Source: Desulfovibrionaceae bacterium
Lineage (GTDB): Bacteria > Desulfobacterota > Desulfovibrionia > Desulfovibrionales > Desulfovibrionaceae
Length of the DNA stretch: 34,591 nt
Assembly (NCBI GenBank): GCA_031082225.1
Contig: JAVHLG010000041.1
Coordinates: forward strand, 1-34,591
Reading direction: 5' to 3'
A program made the translations under genes and the position numbers. The notes beneath the pieces are model-generated. The model did no database searches. It worked only from the letters and a program-made list of their open reading frames with translations, and had not been told where the DNA came from. Every line of letters begins with the position of its first letter. Positions within the stretch are counted from its first letter, which is position 1. Below are positions 25,146-34,591 of this stretch, piece after piece.

Positions 25146-25342
25146 GCCTTGGTCTCGGCGTTGGTTTTGACAACCTCCGTCGTCAGGCGCAGTTCCAGCT
25201 CCCGTAGATCCCGCTTGGTGGCCAGTTCCGACTCCACGATTTCGCGCAACACCGTGACCTGGGCCTCGGCCTGCCGTTCGGTGAAGCCCGCCTCCATAAG
25301 CCTTTTGGCGAACGCCAAGGTGTCGAAAGTGGTGTTGGCCAT
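25070..25342 (-). CDS. DUF1640-family coiled-coil/TM protein (A)
   Basis: 90-aa protein with the DUF1640 N-terminal signature FDTLAFAKRLMEAGFTERQ followed by AEAQVTVLREIVESELATK, a coiled coil (about residues 25-68, RDLRELELRLTTEVV) and a C-terminal membrane helix (about 72-90). This matches the small bacterial members of the CCDC90/MCUR1-like family. The ribosome site is weak (GGTGG). It follows dnaK across hairpin (c), and may be co-transcribed by read-through from the heat-shock operon or use a promoter after the hairpin (TTGACG). Family is clear; function in bacteria is not established. Confidence 0.85.
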   Translation of the reverse strand: MANTTFDTLAFAKRLMEAGFTERQAEAQVTVLREIVESELATKRDLRELELRLTTEVVKTNAETKADILKWVAGMLVAQAALIAALVKLL

Positions 25343-25377
25343 GGAGCCACCATGCGTATGCGGGAGGCCAACGTCAA

Positions 25378-25411
25378 GCCCCCGGCCATGGGCTGTCCCA
25401 TGGCCGGGGGC
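25378..25411 (-). terminator. Hairpin (c) downstream of dnaK
   Basis: Perfect 15-bp stem GCCCCCGGCCATGGG (25378-25392) / CCCATGGCCGGGGGC (25397-25411) with a 4-nt loop, 29 nt after the dnaK stop. The sequence after it on the minus strand is TTGACGTTGG, the same ten bases that follow hairpin (b). With no T-run it may be a partial terminator or a processing/stability element. Confidence 0.7.
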
Positions 25412-25439
25412 GATATTCCCGATAGCCGAGAAGCGGCTG

Positions 25440-27359
<1,920 letters not shown>

Positions 27360-27470
27360 ATTGTCCTCCCTCTTTCTTCTTTCCGCCAGACGCGGCCTGG
27401 TTTCCGCCGCGCCCGAACAATTGTGAAGTATAAGTCCGCGCCGCCCGCAGTAAAGGGGCCTTGCCGCGAT

Positions 27471-27998
27471 TTATCCCTGCCGAACCATGACCTTGGCCGG
27501 ACGCAACAGCCTGCCGCGCAGACGGTATCCCCTCTGCAGCACCCGGCTGATGTGGTTTGCCGCCACATCCGGAGACTCTTCCATCCCGACGGCCTCGTGA
27601 TGTTCGGGGTTGAACTCCTCCCCCGGCGCGCCGAACTCCTCCACGCCATGCCGGGACAGGATGTCCACGAACACCTTGCGGGTCATCTCCACGCCCATGA
27701 CCAGATCCTTGCACCCCGCAGCGCCCCGGCCGTGCAAAAGGGCCAGGTCGAGGTTGTCCAACACCGGCAAAAGCTCGGAGACGATGCTCTCTGTGGCGTA
27801 CTTGAAGTATTCTTCCTTTTCCTTGACCAGCCGCTTCTTGAGATTCTCGGACTCGGCCAGGATGTACAGCCGCCGCTCGCTCTCGGCTGCCAGTTCCTCG
27901 CGGCACCGGGCCAGTTCCTGGGCCGGGTCCATGGCGGCGTCGCCCGGGCCGCCCGCCTGGGGGGCGTCCATGCGGTTTTTTTCCTCGTTGTGCTCCAT
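27471..27998 (-). CDS. grpE: Nucleotide exchange factor GrpE
   Basis: 175-aa cofactor that releases ADP from DnaK. An acidic, Pro/Gly-containing N-terminus precedes the long helix (about 25-75, ILAESENLKKRLVKEKEEY) and the beta domain with GMEESPDVAANHISRVLQRGY and LLRPAKVMV, both conserved. AAGGAG is 10 nt from this ATG; an ATG three codons earlier (28007) lies almost on the ribosome site. Between hrcA and dnaK as usual for this operon. Confidence 0.97.
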   Translation of the reverse strand: MEHNEEKNRMDAPQAGGPGDAAMDPAQELARCREELAAESERRLYILAESENLKKRLVKEKEEYFKYATESIVSELLPVLDNLDLALLHGRGAAGCKDLVMGVEMTRKVFVDILSRHGVEEFGAPGEEFNPEHHEAVGMEESPDVAANHISRVLQRGYRLRGRLLRPAKVMVRQG

Positions 27999-28110
27999 GC
28001 CGGACATGCTCCTTCACGTGATTTCGACGAACATGTGGCCCGACACTCCCTCTGGCGAAGTCCCGGGCCGAAAAAACGTCCCCGGGGGGCATCCCCCGAA
28101 AACCTGGCGG

Positions 28111-29142
28111 TCAAAACCGCCGGTCGAGCATTTTGGTTAAAACCCGGGCCGTATAATTGAGGACCGGGGCCAGCCGCGCATAATCCATGCGCACCGGGCC
28201 GATGACCCCAAGCGCCCCCAGGGGGTGGTCGCCCGGGCCGTACGGCGTGGAGATGGACCCGAAATCCCGGAAGGACTCGAGTTGCGACTCCTCGCCCAAG
28301 ATAAACACGGTTTTGAATTCGTCCATGCTTTTGTCCAAAAGCTCCAAAAGCTTGGTGCGATTTTCCAGAACCCGCAACAACTCGCCCATGCGCCCGACAT
28401 CGGAAAATTCCGGCTGGTTGACGATGTTGGCCGTGCCGTCCACGAAAAGCTCCCGGGTCGATTCCGGGGCGAAGGCCTCGGCGGCCAGGGTCAGGGCCCG
28501 GCGGTACAGTTCGCCGAACTGGCTCTCGGCCTTGCGCAGCTCGGCCAGAAGCTTGGCCCGCACCTCGGACACGGTCATCTCGCCGAAAAGATGATTGAGA
28601 TAGTTGGCCGAGGCGACCAGATCGTCGGCGGTGATGTCCGGGCTGGTCTCAAGCAGCCGGTCCAGGACCATGCCGCCCTGCAGGATCAGGATGGCCATGA
28701 CCAGTCCGGGCTTGATCAGGGTGAATTCGATGCGCTTCCAGCGCGCGTCGGCGTGGCGGGGGGCGATGACCAGGCTCACCTGGAGGGAATGCCCGGACAG
28801 GATGCGCGACACCTGGCGCAGGATGTCCCCAAGCTCCGGCCCGGCGGCCCCAAGAAGCGTGGCGATCCTGTTTTTCTGGGACTCGGCCAGGGGCCGCAGG
28901 CGCATTACCTCGTTGATGTAGAGCCGAAAGGCCCGGGCCGAGGGGATGCGCCCGGCCGAGGCATGGGGCTGCTCCAGATATCCCTGCTCGGTCAGGTCGG
29001 CCATGATGTTGCGGATGGAGGCCGGGGACAGGTTCAGGCCGCTTTTTTTGGCCACGGTGCGCGATCCTACGGGGGCGGCGTCGGCGATGTAGGATTCGAC
29101 GATGGTGGTCAACACCTGGCGTTCGCGTTCGAGAAGCGGCAT
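28111..29142 (-). CDS. hrcA: Heat-shock repressor HrcA
   Basis: 343-aa repressor that binds CIRCE and is folded by GroE. The N-terminal winged HTH has RERQVLTTIVESYIADAAPV, GSRTVAKKSGLNLSPASIRNIMADL and GYLEQPHASAGRIPSARAFR in overlapping blocks, the most conserved part of the family. The C-terminal part includes the DYARLAPVLNYTARVL signature. The ATG at 29142 has an AGGGGA site; the longer frame from 29217 would place the CIRCE inside the gene. First gene of the heat-shock operon and divergent from the giant membrane protein. Confidence 0.98.
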   Translation of the reverse strand: MPLLERERQVLTTIVESYIADAAPVGSRTVAKKSGLNLSPASIRNIMADLTEQGYLEQPHASAGRIPSARAFRLYINEVMRLRPLAESQKNRIATLLGAAGPELGDILRQVSRILSGHSLQVSLVIAPRHADARWKRIEFTLIKPGLVMAILILQGGMVLDRLLETSPDITADDLVASANYLNHLFGEMTVSEVRAKLLAELRKAESQFGELYRRALTLAAEAFAPESTRELFVDGTANIVNQPEFSDVGRMGELLRVLENRTKLLELLDKSMDEFKTVFILGEESQLESFRDFGSISTPYGPGDHPLGALGVIGPVRMDYARLAPVLNYTARVLTKMLDRRF

Positions 29143-29152
29143 GGCGTCCCCT

Positions 29153-29183
29153 GTCTGGCACTCTTGTGGCGAGAGTGCCAGAC
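29153..29183 (-). promoter_or_regulatory. CIRCE operator of hrcA
   Basis: Perfect 11-bp arms GTCTGGCACTC (29153-29163) and GAGTGCCAGAC (29173-29183) around a 9-bp spacer: the CIRCE design (consensus TTAGCACTC-N9-GAGTGCTAA) with GC-shifted outer bases. It begins 11 nt upstream of the hrcA ATG, so HrcA should autorepress the hrcA-grpE-dnaK operon. Confidence 0.95.
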
Positions 29184-29250
29184 GGGTAACAACGGCATGG
29201 CCGCCTGTCAAGGACAACGCGGAAAATTATATATCTAATTCATTGAATTA
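29183..29250 (-). promoter_or_regulatory. hrcA promoter region with AT-rich palindrome
   Basis: On the minus strand a TTGACA box (29211-29206) lies about 17 bp before a weak -10 (TACCCG, 29188-29183) that abuts CIRCE, so HrcA would block it. Farther up is a perfect TATAAT (29231-29226) that could be the -10 of a second promoter without a good -35. A perfect 15-bp palindrome TAATTCA-T-TGAATTA (29236-29250) overlaps the expected -35 of that second promoter and could bind a regulator. Confidence 0.5.
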
Positions 29251-29413
29251 AAACATTTTTTCTTTCTATCGAACCGCGTCCCCCCCGCGCCGCCCATACC
29301 ATGCGGGCTTTGCATTAGACACCGCCCCCGCCTTGGGATACCTCCCATATCGATACGGAGCCCCTTCGCGTCATTGCAACCATCTGCTCCACGGCCCTGC
29401 GCCGGAGCCCGCC

Positions 29414-32400
29414 ATGCCGAAACGACACACCGGTCGCACCCTGATCGGCCTCACGGCCATCGCCCTGTTCCTGTCGCCCCTGTGCCTGCTGCTGGCGAAC
29501 GCGCCGCACAGCCATGCCGCGCCGTCGGCCGTCCCAGCTCCCTCCCTCCGGGCCTTGGAGGCGGCCGCCCCGGACACGGGCGCGCCCGAGTCCCTGGCCG
29601 TCTGGAAGGACTGGGTGCTTGGCGGCGAGCCGGAAGCGGCCTGCCCCACCGTGGGCAACGACCCGGGCACGCGGCAATGCGCCTTTCCCACCCGGCTTTC
29701 CCTGGCCCTGGACGACTCCGGGGCAACCTTCGTCATGACCGTAACCGTTTTCGCCGAGACCGGCGTGGCCCTGCCGCGCACCGCCCGGGCCTGGCCCGAC
29801 GAGGTACGCGCCAACGGCCGGCCCCTGCCCGTGGCCTGGGCCGGGTCCGGGACGCCGCCCACCCCAAAGGGCCAGCCCGGGACGCCGCCCACCGGGACAG
29901 CCGAACCCCGGGTCGTCCTGCCTGCCGGGGAGCATGAGATTTCCGGCCGCCTGACCTTCTCCGGCATGCCCGAGGTGATCTCCATCGACGCCCGCACGGG
30001 CCTGGTGGAGATGACCAGAAACGGCGCGGCCGTCCCCTTCGAACTCGGCCCAGGCGGCCAGATGCGCACCGCCGTGGCCAGGACCGAAAAAAAGGACGGC
30101 GACGCCCTGTCCGTCACGGTCTTTCGGCTGGTACGCGACGGTTCGCCCCTGACCGTGACCACCCTGGCCCGCCTGGACGTGTCGGGCATGGCCCGCCGCC
30201 TGACCCTGGAGCGGCTCCTGCCTGCCGGGTCCGTGCCGCTTGGGGCCAAAAGCCCTCTGCCCGTGGCCTTCGGGCCGGACGGAACACTTTTCGTGCAGGC
30301 CGGTCCCGGGCGGTTCGAGGTGGAGGTGACCTCCCGGATGCCCGGGCGGGTCACGGCCATCGGCCCCGCCCCCTGCCCCTTCGGCCCCGAGACCTGGGCC
30401 TTTTCCCCGGCCCCGGACCTGCGCGAGGTGGAACTGGCCGGGGCTTCGGCCGTCGATCCCCGCAACACGGATCTGCCCGGGGCCTGGAAGGGCTTTGCAG
30501 CCTTGGCCGTCACCCCGGGAACCGTCCTGACCCTGACCGAGACCCACCGGGGCGAGCCGCCCGCCGGTCCCGACGCGGTGTCCCTGACGCGCACCCTGTG
30601 GCTGGATTTCTCCGGCCGGGGGGCCACGGTGCAGGACCGGCTCACCGGGGAGGTACGCCATGCCCGGACCCTGACCATGCCCCTGCCGGGCGCGCTTGGC
30701 CGGGTGACCCTGGCCGGACGCGACGCCCCGGTGGTGCTTGTGCGCCCTGAAGGGGCATCGGCCGACGCCGCCCCGACGCCCGGGGTGGTCCTGCCCGGAT
30801 CGCGCCTGGACGCCGTGGCCGAATCGCGCCTGGACGACTTTTCCGGCGTCTTCCCGGCCGTGGGCTTCGACCTGGACGTGGCCCGCCTTTCCGCCGAGGT
30901 GCGGCTGCCGCCGGGCTGGACGGTCCTGGCCGCCGGGGGCGCGGATGCGGCCTCGCCTACCTTCGTGGGACAGTTCACCCTGCTCGACCTGTTCCTGATC
31001 CTTTTGGCCGCCCTGGCCGCCGCCAAACTCGGCGGACTGGCCGCCGGGGGCTGCGTGTTCGTGTTTGCGGCCCTGTCCCTGCACGAAACCGACGCCCCCG
31101 GCACGGCCTGGATCTTCCTCCTGGCCGCCCTGGCCCTGGCCAGGCTGGCCGCTGCAAAGGGCGTGGCCGAGCGGGCGCCCTGGTTTGGCCGCCTGACGCG
31201 CATCCTGCGCGGGGGGGCCTGGCTGGTCATGCTCGTGGCCACGGTGCAGTTCATCCCCGCCCAGTTGCGCCAGGGGATGCACCCCCAGTTGGAAGACCGT
31301 GGGCAGTTCTTTGCCCCCCAGGTCGACCTGGCCCCGGCCATGGCCCCCGAGACGAGCCGAAACATGGCCCAGGGGGACATGGAATACCTGGACGAAGACG
31401 CGCCCCCCGCCCCGCCCCCAGGCCCGGCGGGCAAGGTCTCCCGGGCCGCCAAGGCCGCGCCCATGGCCATGGCCGCCGGGGCCGCCCCGCCGGGAGAACG
31501 GGCCTCCCTGGACTACGACCCCGAGGCCCTGATCCAGACCGGCCCCGGGCTCCCGGACTGGTCCTTTCACACCCTGAACCTGTCCTTCGACGGCCCCGTG
31601 TCCCGCACCCAGAGCGTGCGGCTGTGGCTCATCCCGCCCTTTGCCAACCTGATCCTGGCCTTTGTCCGCAGCGCCCTGCTTCTGGCCGCCCTGTTCCTTT
31701 TGGCCCGCCGGGACAGGATGTTATTGCCGGATGGTCCGGCCCCGGCGCCTGCTGCCGCCGCCGGGACGGCCTCGGCCGTGGCGCTGGCCCTGGCGGCCTT
31801 GCTGGCGGCCGCAACACCGGTTGCCGCCCAGGACTTCCCGCCCAGGGAGCTTTTAGAGGCCTACAAGGCCCGGCTGACCAAGCCTGCGGCCTGCTTCCCG
31901 GCCTGTCTGGGCAGCCCCCGGGCCGAGATCACGGCCCGGGACGGCCGGTTGACCATCATGCTCCGCCTGGACGCGGCCGCCCGGACCACGGCCCCCCTGC
32001 CCCGGGTGTCCGACGGCTGGCGGCCGGACAGCGTCAGCCTGGACGACGCCCCGGCCCGGGAACTGGCCCGCCGGGGCGACGAGGCGCATCTGCTGCTCCC
32101 CCGGGGCGTACACCGGGTCGTTTTGTCCGGGCCGTTGCCCACGGCCGACTCCTTTGCCGTGGACTGGCCCCTGCCGCCACGATTTCTGGCCGTGACCGCG
32201 CCGGGCTTCCAGACCCGGGGCCTGTCCGCCGACGGGATCCCGGAACGCGTGGTGCGCCTGGACCGCGAAAAAAAGGACGCCCCCCCCGCAGCCGGCAGCG
32301 ACACGCCGCCGTCCGAAGCGGCCACCTCGCGCTTCGCCCCCTTTCTGCACGTCTCGCGAACCATCACCATGGGCCTGACCTGGGGCGTCGTCACCGACGT

Positions 32401-33799
32401 GACCCGCGTCAGCCCGCCGGGCGAGGCCGTGGCGGCGGAGATAGCCCTTTTGCCCGGCGAAGCCGTGCTGGACGAGACGGTCAAGGCCGTGGGCGGCAAG
32501 GCCCTGGTCACCCTGCAACCGGACCAGCAACGCCTGTCGTTTACGTCCAAGCTGGCCGTGGCCCCGGAACTGGCCCTCGTCGCCCAGACGGACGCGCCCT
32601 TCACCGAGACCTGGACCCTGGCCCCATCGCCCATCTGGGAGGTGACCCCCTCGGGCGTGCCGCCGTCGCGGACCTTCGATCCGGCCGGGATATTTCAGCC
32701 CGTCTACCGGCCCTGGCCCGGCGAGACCCTGACCGTTGGCGTGGCCCGCCCGGGTCCGGCCCCGGGAGAGACCCTGACCATCGATTCGGCCCATTTGCGC
32801 GTCAGCCGGGGCGAACGGCTGGCCGAATCGTCCCTGTCGCTTACCCTGCGCGCGGCCAGGGGGATGCGCCACGTCCTGACGCTTCCGGCCGACGCCGCGC
32901 AGATCAAACTCGTGGTCGACGGCCGGGAGACGGCCTATGGCGGCGATCCCGCCGCCGGAGACGCCGGGCAGGCCCCCGGCCGGGTGGAGTTTCCCATAAA
33001 GCCCGGGGCCCACGACGTGCAGGTGACCTGGCGGCAGGACGCGGGCATGTCCCTTGTGGCCCATGGCCCGGCCGTGGACCTGGGGCATGCGGCGGTCAAC
33101 GTGCTGGTTGAGATCGAACTGCCCCGGGACCGCTGGACGCTGTTGGTCTTCGGGGACACGCCGCTCTCGCCCGTGGTGGGTTTCTGGAGCTATCTGGCCT
33201 TCATCCTGGCGGCGGCCCTGATCCTGGGGGGTTTTCAGGCCACGCCGCTTTCCAGGACGCAGTGGTTTCTGTTGGCCCTTGGCCTGTCCCAGATTCCGGC
33301 CCCGGCGGCCATGCTGGCCGCGGCCTGGCTGTTCGCCCTGGGCCTGCGCCGCAGCTACGCCCCCAGGGACGGCTGGCTGGCCTTCAACGCCATGCAGACC
33401 GGCCTTGCGGCTCTGACGGCCGTGGGCCTTTTCTGCCTGTATACGGCCATCGAGCGCGGGCTTTTGGGCGATCCGCTCATGCAGGTGGCCGGGAACGGCT
33501 CCTCGGCGCGCCTTTTGCGCTTCACCTTCGACCGGGTGGCGGGCATGGTCCCGGACACCATGGTCGTCAGCGCCCCGCTCGTCTTTTACCGGCTGGCCAT
33601 GCTGGCCTGGTCGTTGTGGATGGCCCTGGCCCTGTTGTCCTGGCTCAAGTGGGGCGTGGCCCGTTTCACCGAGGACGGGGCCTGGCGTCGGTCCGTGATC
33701 CGGCTGCCCCGGTTTTCCCGCCAGGCCGGGCCCGTTTCGCCCCCGTCGCCCCCCGAAGGCGGCCAGGGACCGGATGCGCCCGGGAGCGCCAACCCGTAA
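29414..33799 (+). CDS. Giant polytopic membrane protein of unknown function
   Basis: 1461-aa protein. A signal-type helix (about residues 9-28) leads into a long beta-rich extracytoplasmic region (about 40-515). Membrane helices lie at about 520-585 (LLDLFLILLAALAAAKLGG and neighbours), 598-618, 743-766 and 784-804. A second long extracytoplasmic region (about 805-1250) follows, and four C-terminal helices (about 1255-1410, including FWSYLAFILAAALILGGF). A Pro/Ala-rich stretch around 655-710 links the first helices to the next beta segment. The paired architecture, two large periplasmic parts each ended by helices, suggests internal duplication or transporter/assembly function, but no catalytic motif is recognised. 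CGGAG lies 6 nt before the ATG. Divergent from hrcA; gmhB follows at 43 nt. Confidence 0.88.
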   Translation: MPKRHTGRTLIGLTAIALFLSPLCLLLANAPHSHAAPSAVPAPSLRALEAAAPDTGAPESLAVWKDWVLGGEPEAACPTVGNDPGTRQCAFPTRLSLALDDSGATFVMTVTVFAETGVALPRTARAWPDEVRANGRPLPVAWAGSGTPPTPKGQPGTPPTGTAEPRVVLPAGEHEISGRLTFSGMPEVISIDARTGLVEMTRNGAAVPFELGPGGQMRTAVARTEKKDGDALSVTVFRLVRDGSPLTVTTLARLDVSGMARRLTLERLLPAGSVPLGAKSPLPVAFGPDGTLFVQAGPGRFEVEVTSRMPGRVTAIGPAPCPFGPETWAFSPAPDLREVELAGASAVDPRNTDLPGAWKGFAALAVTPGTVLTLTETHRGEPPAGPDAVSLTRTLWLDFSGRGATVQDRLTGEVRHARTLTMPLPGALGRVTLAGRDAPVVLVRPEGASADAAPTPGVVLPGSRLDAVAESRLDDFSGVFPAVGFDLDVARLSAEVRLPPGWTVLAAGGADAASPTFVGQFTLLDLFLILLAALAAAKLGGLAAGGCVFVFAALSLHETDAPGTAWIFLLAALALARLAAAKGVAERAPWFGRLTRILRGGAWLVMLVATVQFIPAQLRQGMHPQLEDRGQFFAPQVDLAPAMAPETSRNMAQGDMEYLDEDAPPAPPPGPAGKVSRAAKAAPMAMAAGAAPPGERASLDYDPEALIQTGPGLPDWSFHTLNLSFDGPVSRTQSVRLWLIPPFANLILAFVRSALLLAALFLLARRDRMLLPDGPAPAPAAAAGTASAVALALAALLAAATPVAAQDFPPRELLEAYKARLTKPAACFPACLGSPRAEITARDGRLTIMLRLDAAARTTAPLPRVSDGWRPDSVSLDDAPARELARRGDEAHLLLPRGVHRVVLSGPLPTADSFAVDWPLPPRFLAVTAPGFQTRGLSADGIPERVVRLDREKKDAPPAAGSDTPPSEAATSRFAPFLHVSRTITMGLTWGVVTDVTRVSPPGEAVAAEIALLPGEAVLDETVKAVGGKALVTLQPDQQRLSFTSKLAVAPELALVAQTDAPFTETWTLAPSPIWEVTPSGVPPSRTFDPAGIFQPVYRPWPGETLTVGVARPGPAPGETLTIDSAHLRVSRGERLAESSLSLTLRAARGMRHVLTLPADAAQIKLVVDGRETAYGGDPAAGDAGQAPGRVEFPIKPGAHDVQVTWRQDAGMSLVAHGPAVDLGHAAVNVLVEIELPRDRWTLLVFGDTPLSPVVGFWSYLAFILAAALILGGFQATPLSRTQWFLLALGLSQIPAPAAMLAAAWLFALGLRRSYAPRDGWLAFNAMQTGLAALTAVGLFCLYTAIERGLLGDPLMQVAGNGSSARLLRFTFDRVAGMVPDTMVVSAPLVFYRLAMLAWSLWMALALLSWLKWGVARFTEDGAWRRSVIRLPRFSRQAGPVSPPSPPEGGQGPDAPGSANP

Positions 33800-33842
33800 C
33801 GGAAAGGGACGCGGCCCGCGCCGCGTCTCCAGCGAAAGATTC

Positions 33843-34442
33843 ATGCCCCGTATCGACACCGTCCTTCTCGACCGCGACGGCACGGTCATCGTGGACGAAC
33901 ACTACCTGTGCGACCCGGCCCGGGTGCGCCTTCTTCCCGGCGCAGGGCAGGCCCTGGCCCGGCTTGCGGCGTCCGGGGCGCGTCTTTTCCTGGTCTCCAA
34001 CCAGTCCGGGATCGGCCGGGGCTATTTCACCCAGGTCGGGCACCTGGCCGTTCAGGCCCGGCTGGAGGAGCTTCTTTGCGAACACGGCGTGCGCCTGGCA
34101 GGCGCGGCCTTTTGCCCCCACGCCCCGGACGCGGGCTGCCCCTGCCGCAAGCCGGGGCTTGGGCAATGGGAGGCCCTGCGCGACCGCCACGGTCTGGATG
34201 CGGCCACCACGGCGGTCATCGGCGACAAGGCCTCGGATGTGGCCTTCGGCCACGCCCTGGGCGCGGCGGTCACCGTGCTGGTGCTCACCGGACACGGCGA
34301 GCAGCAGGCGCAAAGCCTTGGCCTGCCGCCCCTGGCCGGAGAGGCCATGGACCTGACCGGCGAGACCCCGGACGGCCGTCCCTGGCCGGACGTCCTGGCC
34401 CGGGATCTGGCCGCCGCCGTGGAGCGGATCGTGGGGAAGTGA
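33843..34442 (+). CDS. gmhB: D,D-heptose 1,7-bisphosphate phosphatase-type HAD enzyme
   Basis: 199-aa HAD phosphatase of the GmhB/HisB-N class. Motif I LLDRDGT contains the nucleophile and acid/base Asp; SNQSGIGRGYFT is the class-specific block with motif II Ser/Asn; FCPHAPDAGCPCRKP supplies the Cys/His zinc-binding loop; IGDKASDVAFG is motif IV. GmhB removes the 1-phosphate during ADP-heptose synthesis for LPS core; the closely related histidinol-phosphate phosphatase activity cannot be fully excluded, but no his genes adjoin. The ribosome site is weak. It may be co-transcribed with the giant membrane protein, 43 nt upstream. Confidence 0.88.
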   Translation: MPRIDTVLLDRDGTVIVDEHYLCDPARVRLLPGAGQALARLAASGARLFLVSNQSGIGRGYFTQVGHLAVQARLEELLCEHGVRLAGAAFCPHAPDAGCPCRKPGLGQWEALRDRHGLDAATTAVIGDKASDVAFGHALGAAVTVLVLTGHGEQQAQSLGLPPLAGEAMDLTGETPDGRPWPDVLARDLAAAVERIVGK

Positions 34443-34591
34443 GGTGAGGAGCGGAGGGGAGGCGTGGGGTGATGAATGCCTCCGGCGGCCCGGGCAAGAG
34501 CGTGGGACTGGGGTGAAGGATGCCTCCGGCGGCCAAAGGGCTTCGCCCTTTGGAATCCCGTCAAAACGGGGCCATGCAATGCATGGCCCCG
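34443..34591. repeat. Extragenic repeat elements and hairpins at the right edge
   Basis: Two copies of ATGCCTCCGGCGGC follow gmhB (near 34478 and 34520). The second continues as GGCCAAAGGG with a hairpin CCAAAGGG (34533-34540) / CCCTTTGG (34546-34553). A further perfect 11-bp-arm palindrome GGGGCCATGCA-A-TGCATGGCCCC covers 34568-34590, reaching the window end; it may be the stem of a terminator whose T-run lies outside. The same GCCTCCGGCGGCCAAAGG string occurs ahead of gpmA (15462-15479), so it is a dispersed element. Confidence 0.75.

Noticed and set aside
29315-33889. Several 500-750-codon minus-strand frames opposite the giant membrane gene
   Set aside because: Gly/Arg/His-rich antisense frames caused by extreme GC content; the plus frame has signal, membrane helices and a ribosome site.

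Overview
The window is about 34.6 kb of high-GC bacterial chromosome. Gene content and style fit a delta-proteobacterial sulfate reducer of the Desulfovibrio group: a CIRCE-controlled hrcA-grpE-dnaK operon, a short (about 437 aa) ThiC-type enzyme, an amidotransferase gatCA pair, a sigma-54 activator, and extragenic elements reading GCCTCCGGCGGCCAAAGG. This assignment is inference from content; no rRNA or tRNA gene was seen to anchor it.

Layout. 1-2.0 kb (+): LemA lipoprotein, TPM-domain secreted protein and a small membrane protein. 2.1-5.4 kb (-): a GAF/AAA+/Fis sigma-54 activator followed by degenerate copies of its own 3' end, then rsgA translationally coupled to a truncated GNAT remnant. 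5.9-8.8 kb (+): a solitary branched-chain amino-acid-type binding protein, a DUF4239-like membrane protein, a decayed second copy of the binding-protein 3' end, and an AT-rich orphan gene with its own promoter and a strong terminator. 8.8-14.0 kb (-): a tetR-adaptor-RND pump operon with a tandem palindromic operator. 14.1-16.2 kb (+): a thiC-type gene and gpmA. 16.3-18.4 kb (-): small membrane or secreted proteins, an Rrf2 regulator, a zinc-ribbon mini-protein and a 24/25-bp tandem repeat. 18.4-20.1 kb (-): a DUF433/DUF5615 antitoxin-toxin pair running into mnmA. 20.1-24.3 kb (-): a large LpoA-like lipoprotein followed by gatC and gatA. 24.5-29.2 kb (-): hrcA-grpE-dnaK followed by two DUF1640 coiled-coil/TM genes, each separated by near-identical long hairpins. 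29.4-34.4 kb (+): a 1461-aa polytopic protein of unknown function and a gmhB-type phosphatase.

How the genes work together. The heat-shock operon is autoregulated through a perfect 11-bp-arm CIRCE at the hrcA start. The RND operon is probably autoregulated by its TetR and has no outer-membrane channel gene here, so it must borrow one. gatC and gatA need a gatB encoded elsewhere.

The most unusual parts are: (1) the DUF1640 gene-plus-hairpin modules attached to dnaK; (2) several decayed or duplicated gene ends (sigma-54 regulator tail, GNAT start, binding-protein tail) that record local recombination; (3) the giant membrane protein divergent from hrcA across an AT-rich palindromic promoter region. 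No CRISPR array, prophage, transposase or rRNA was found.
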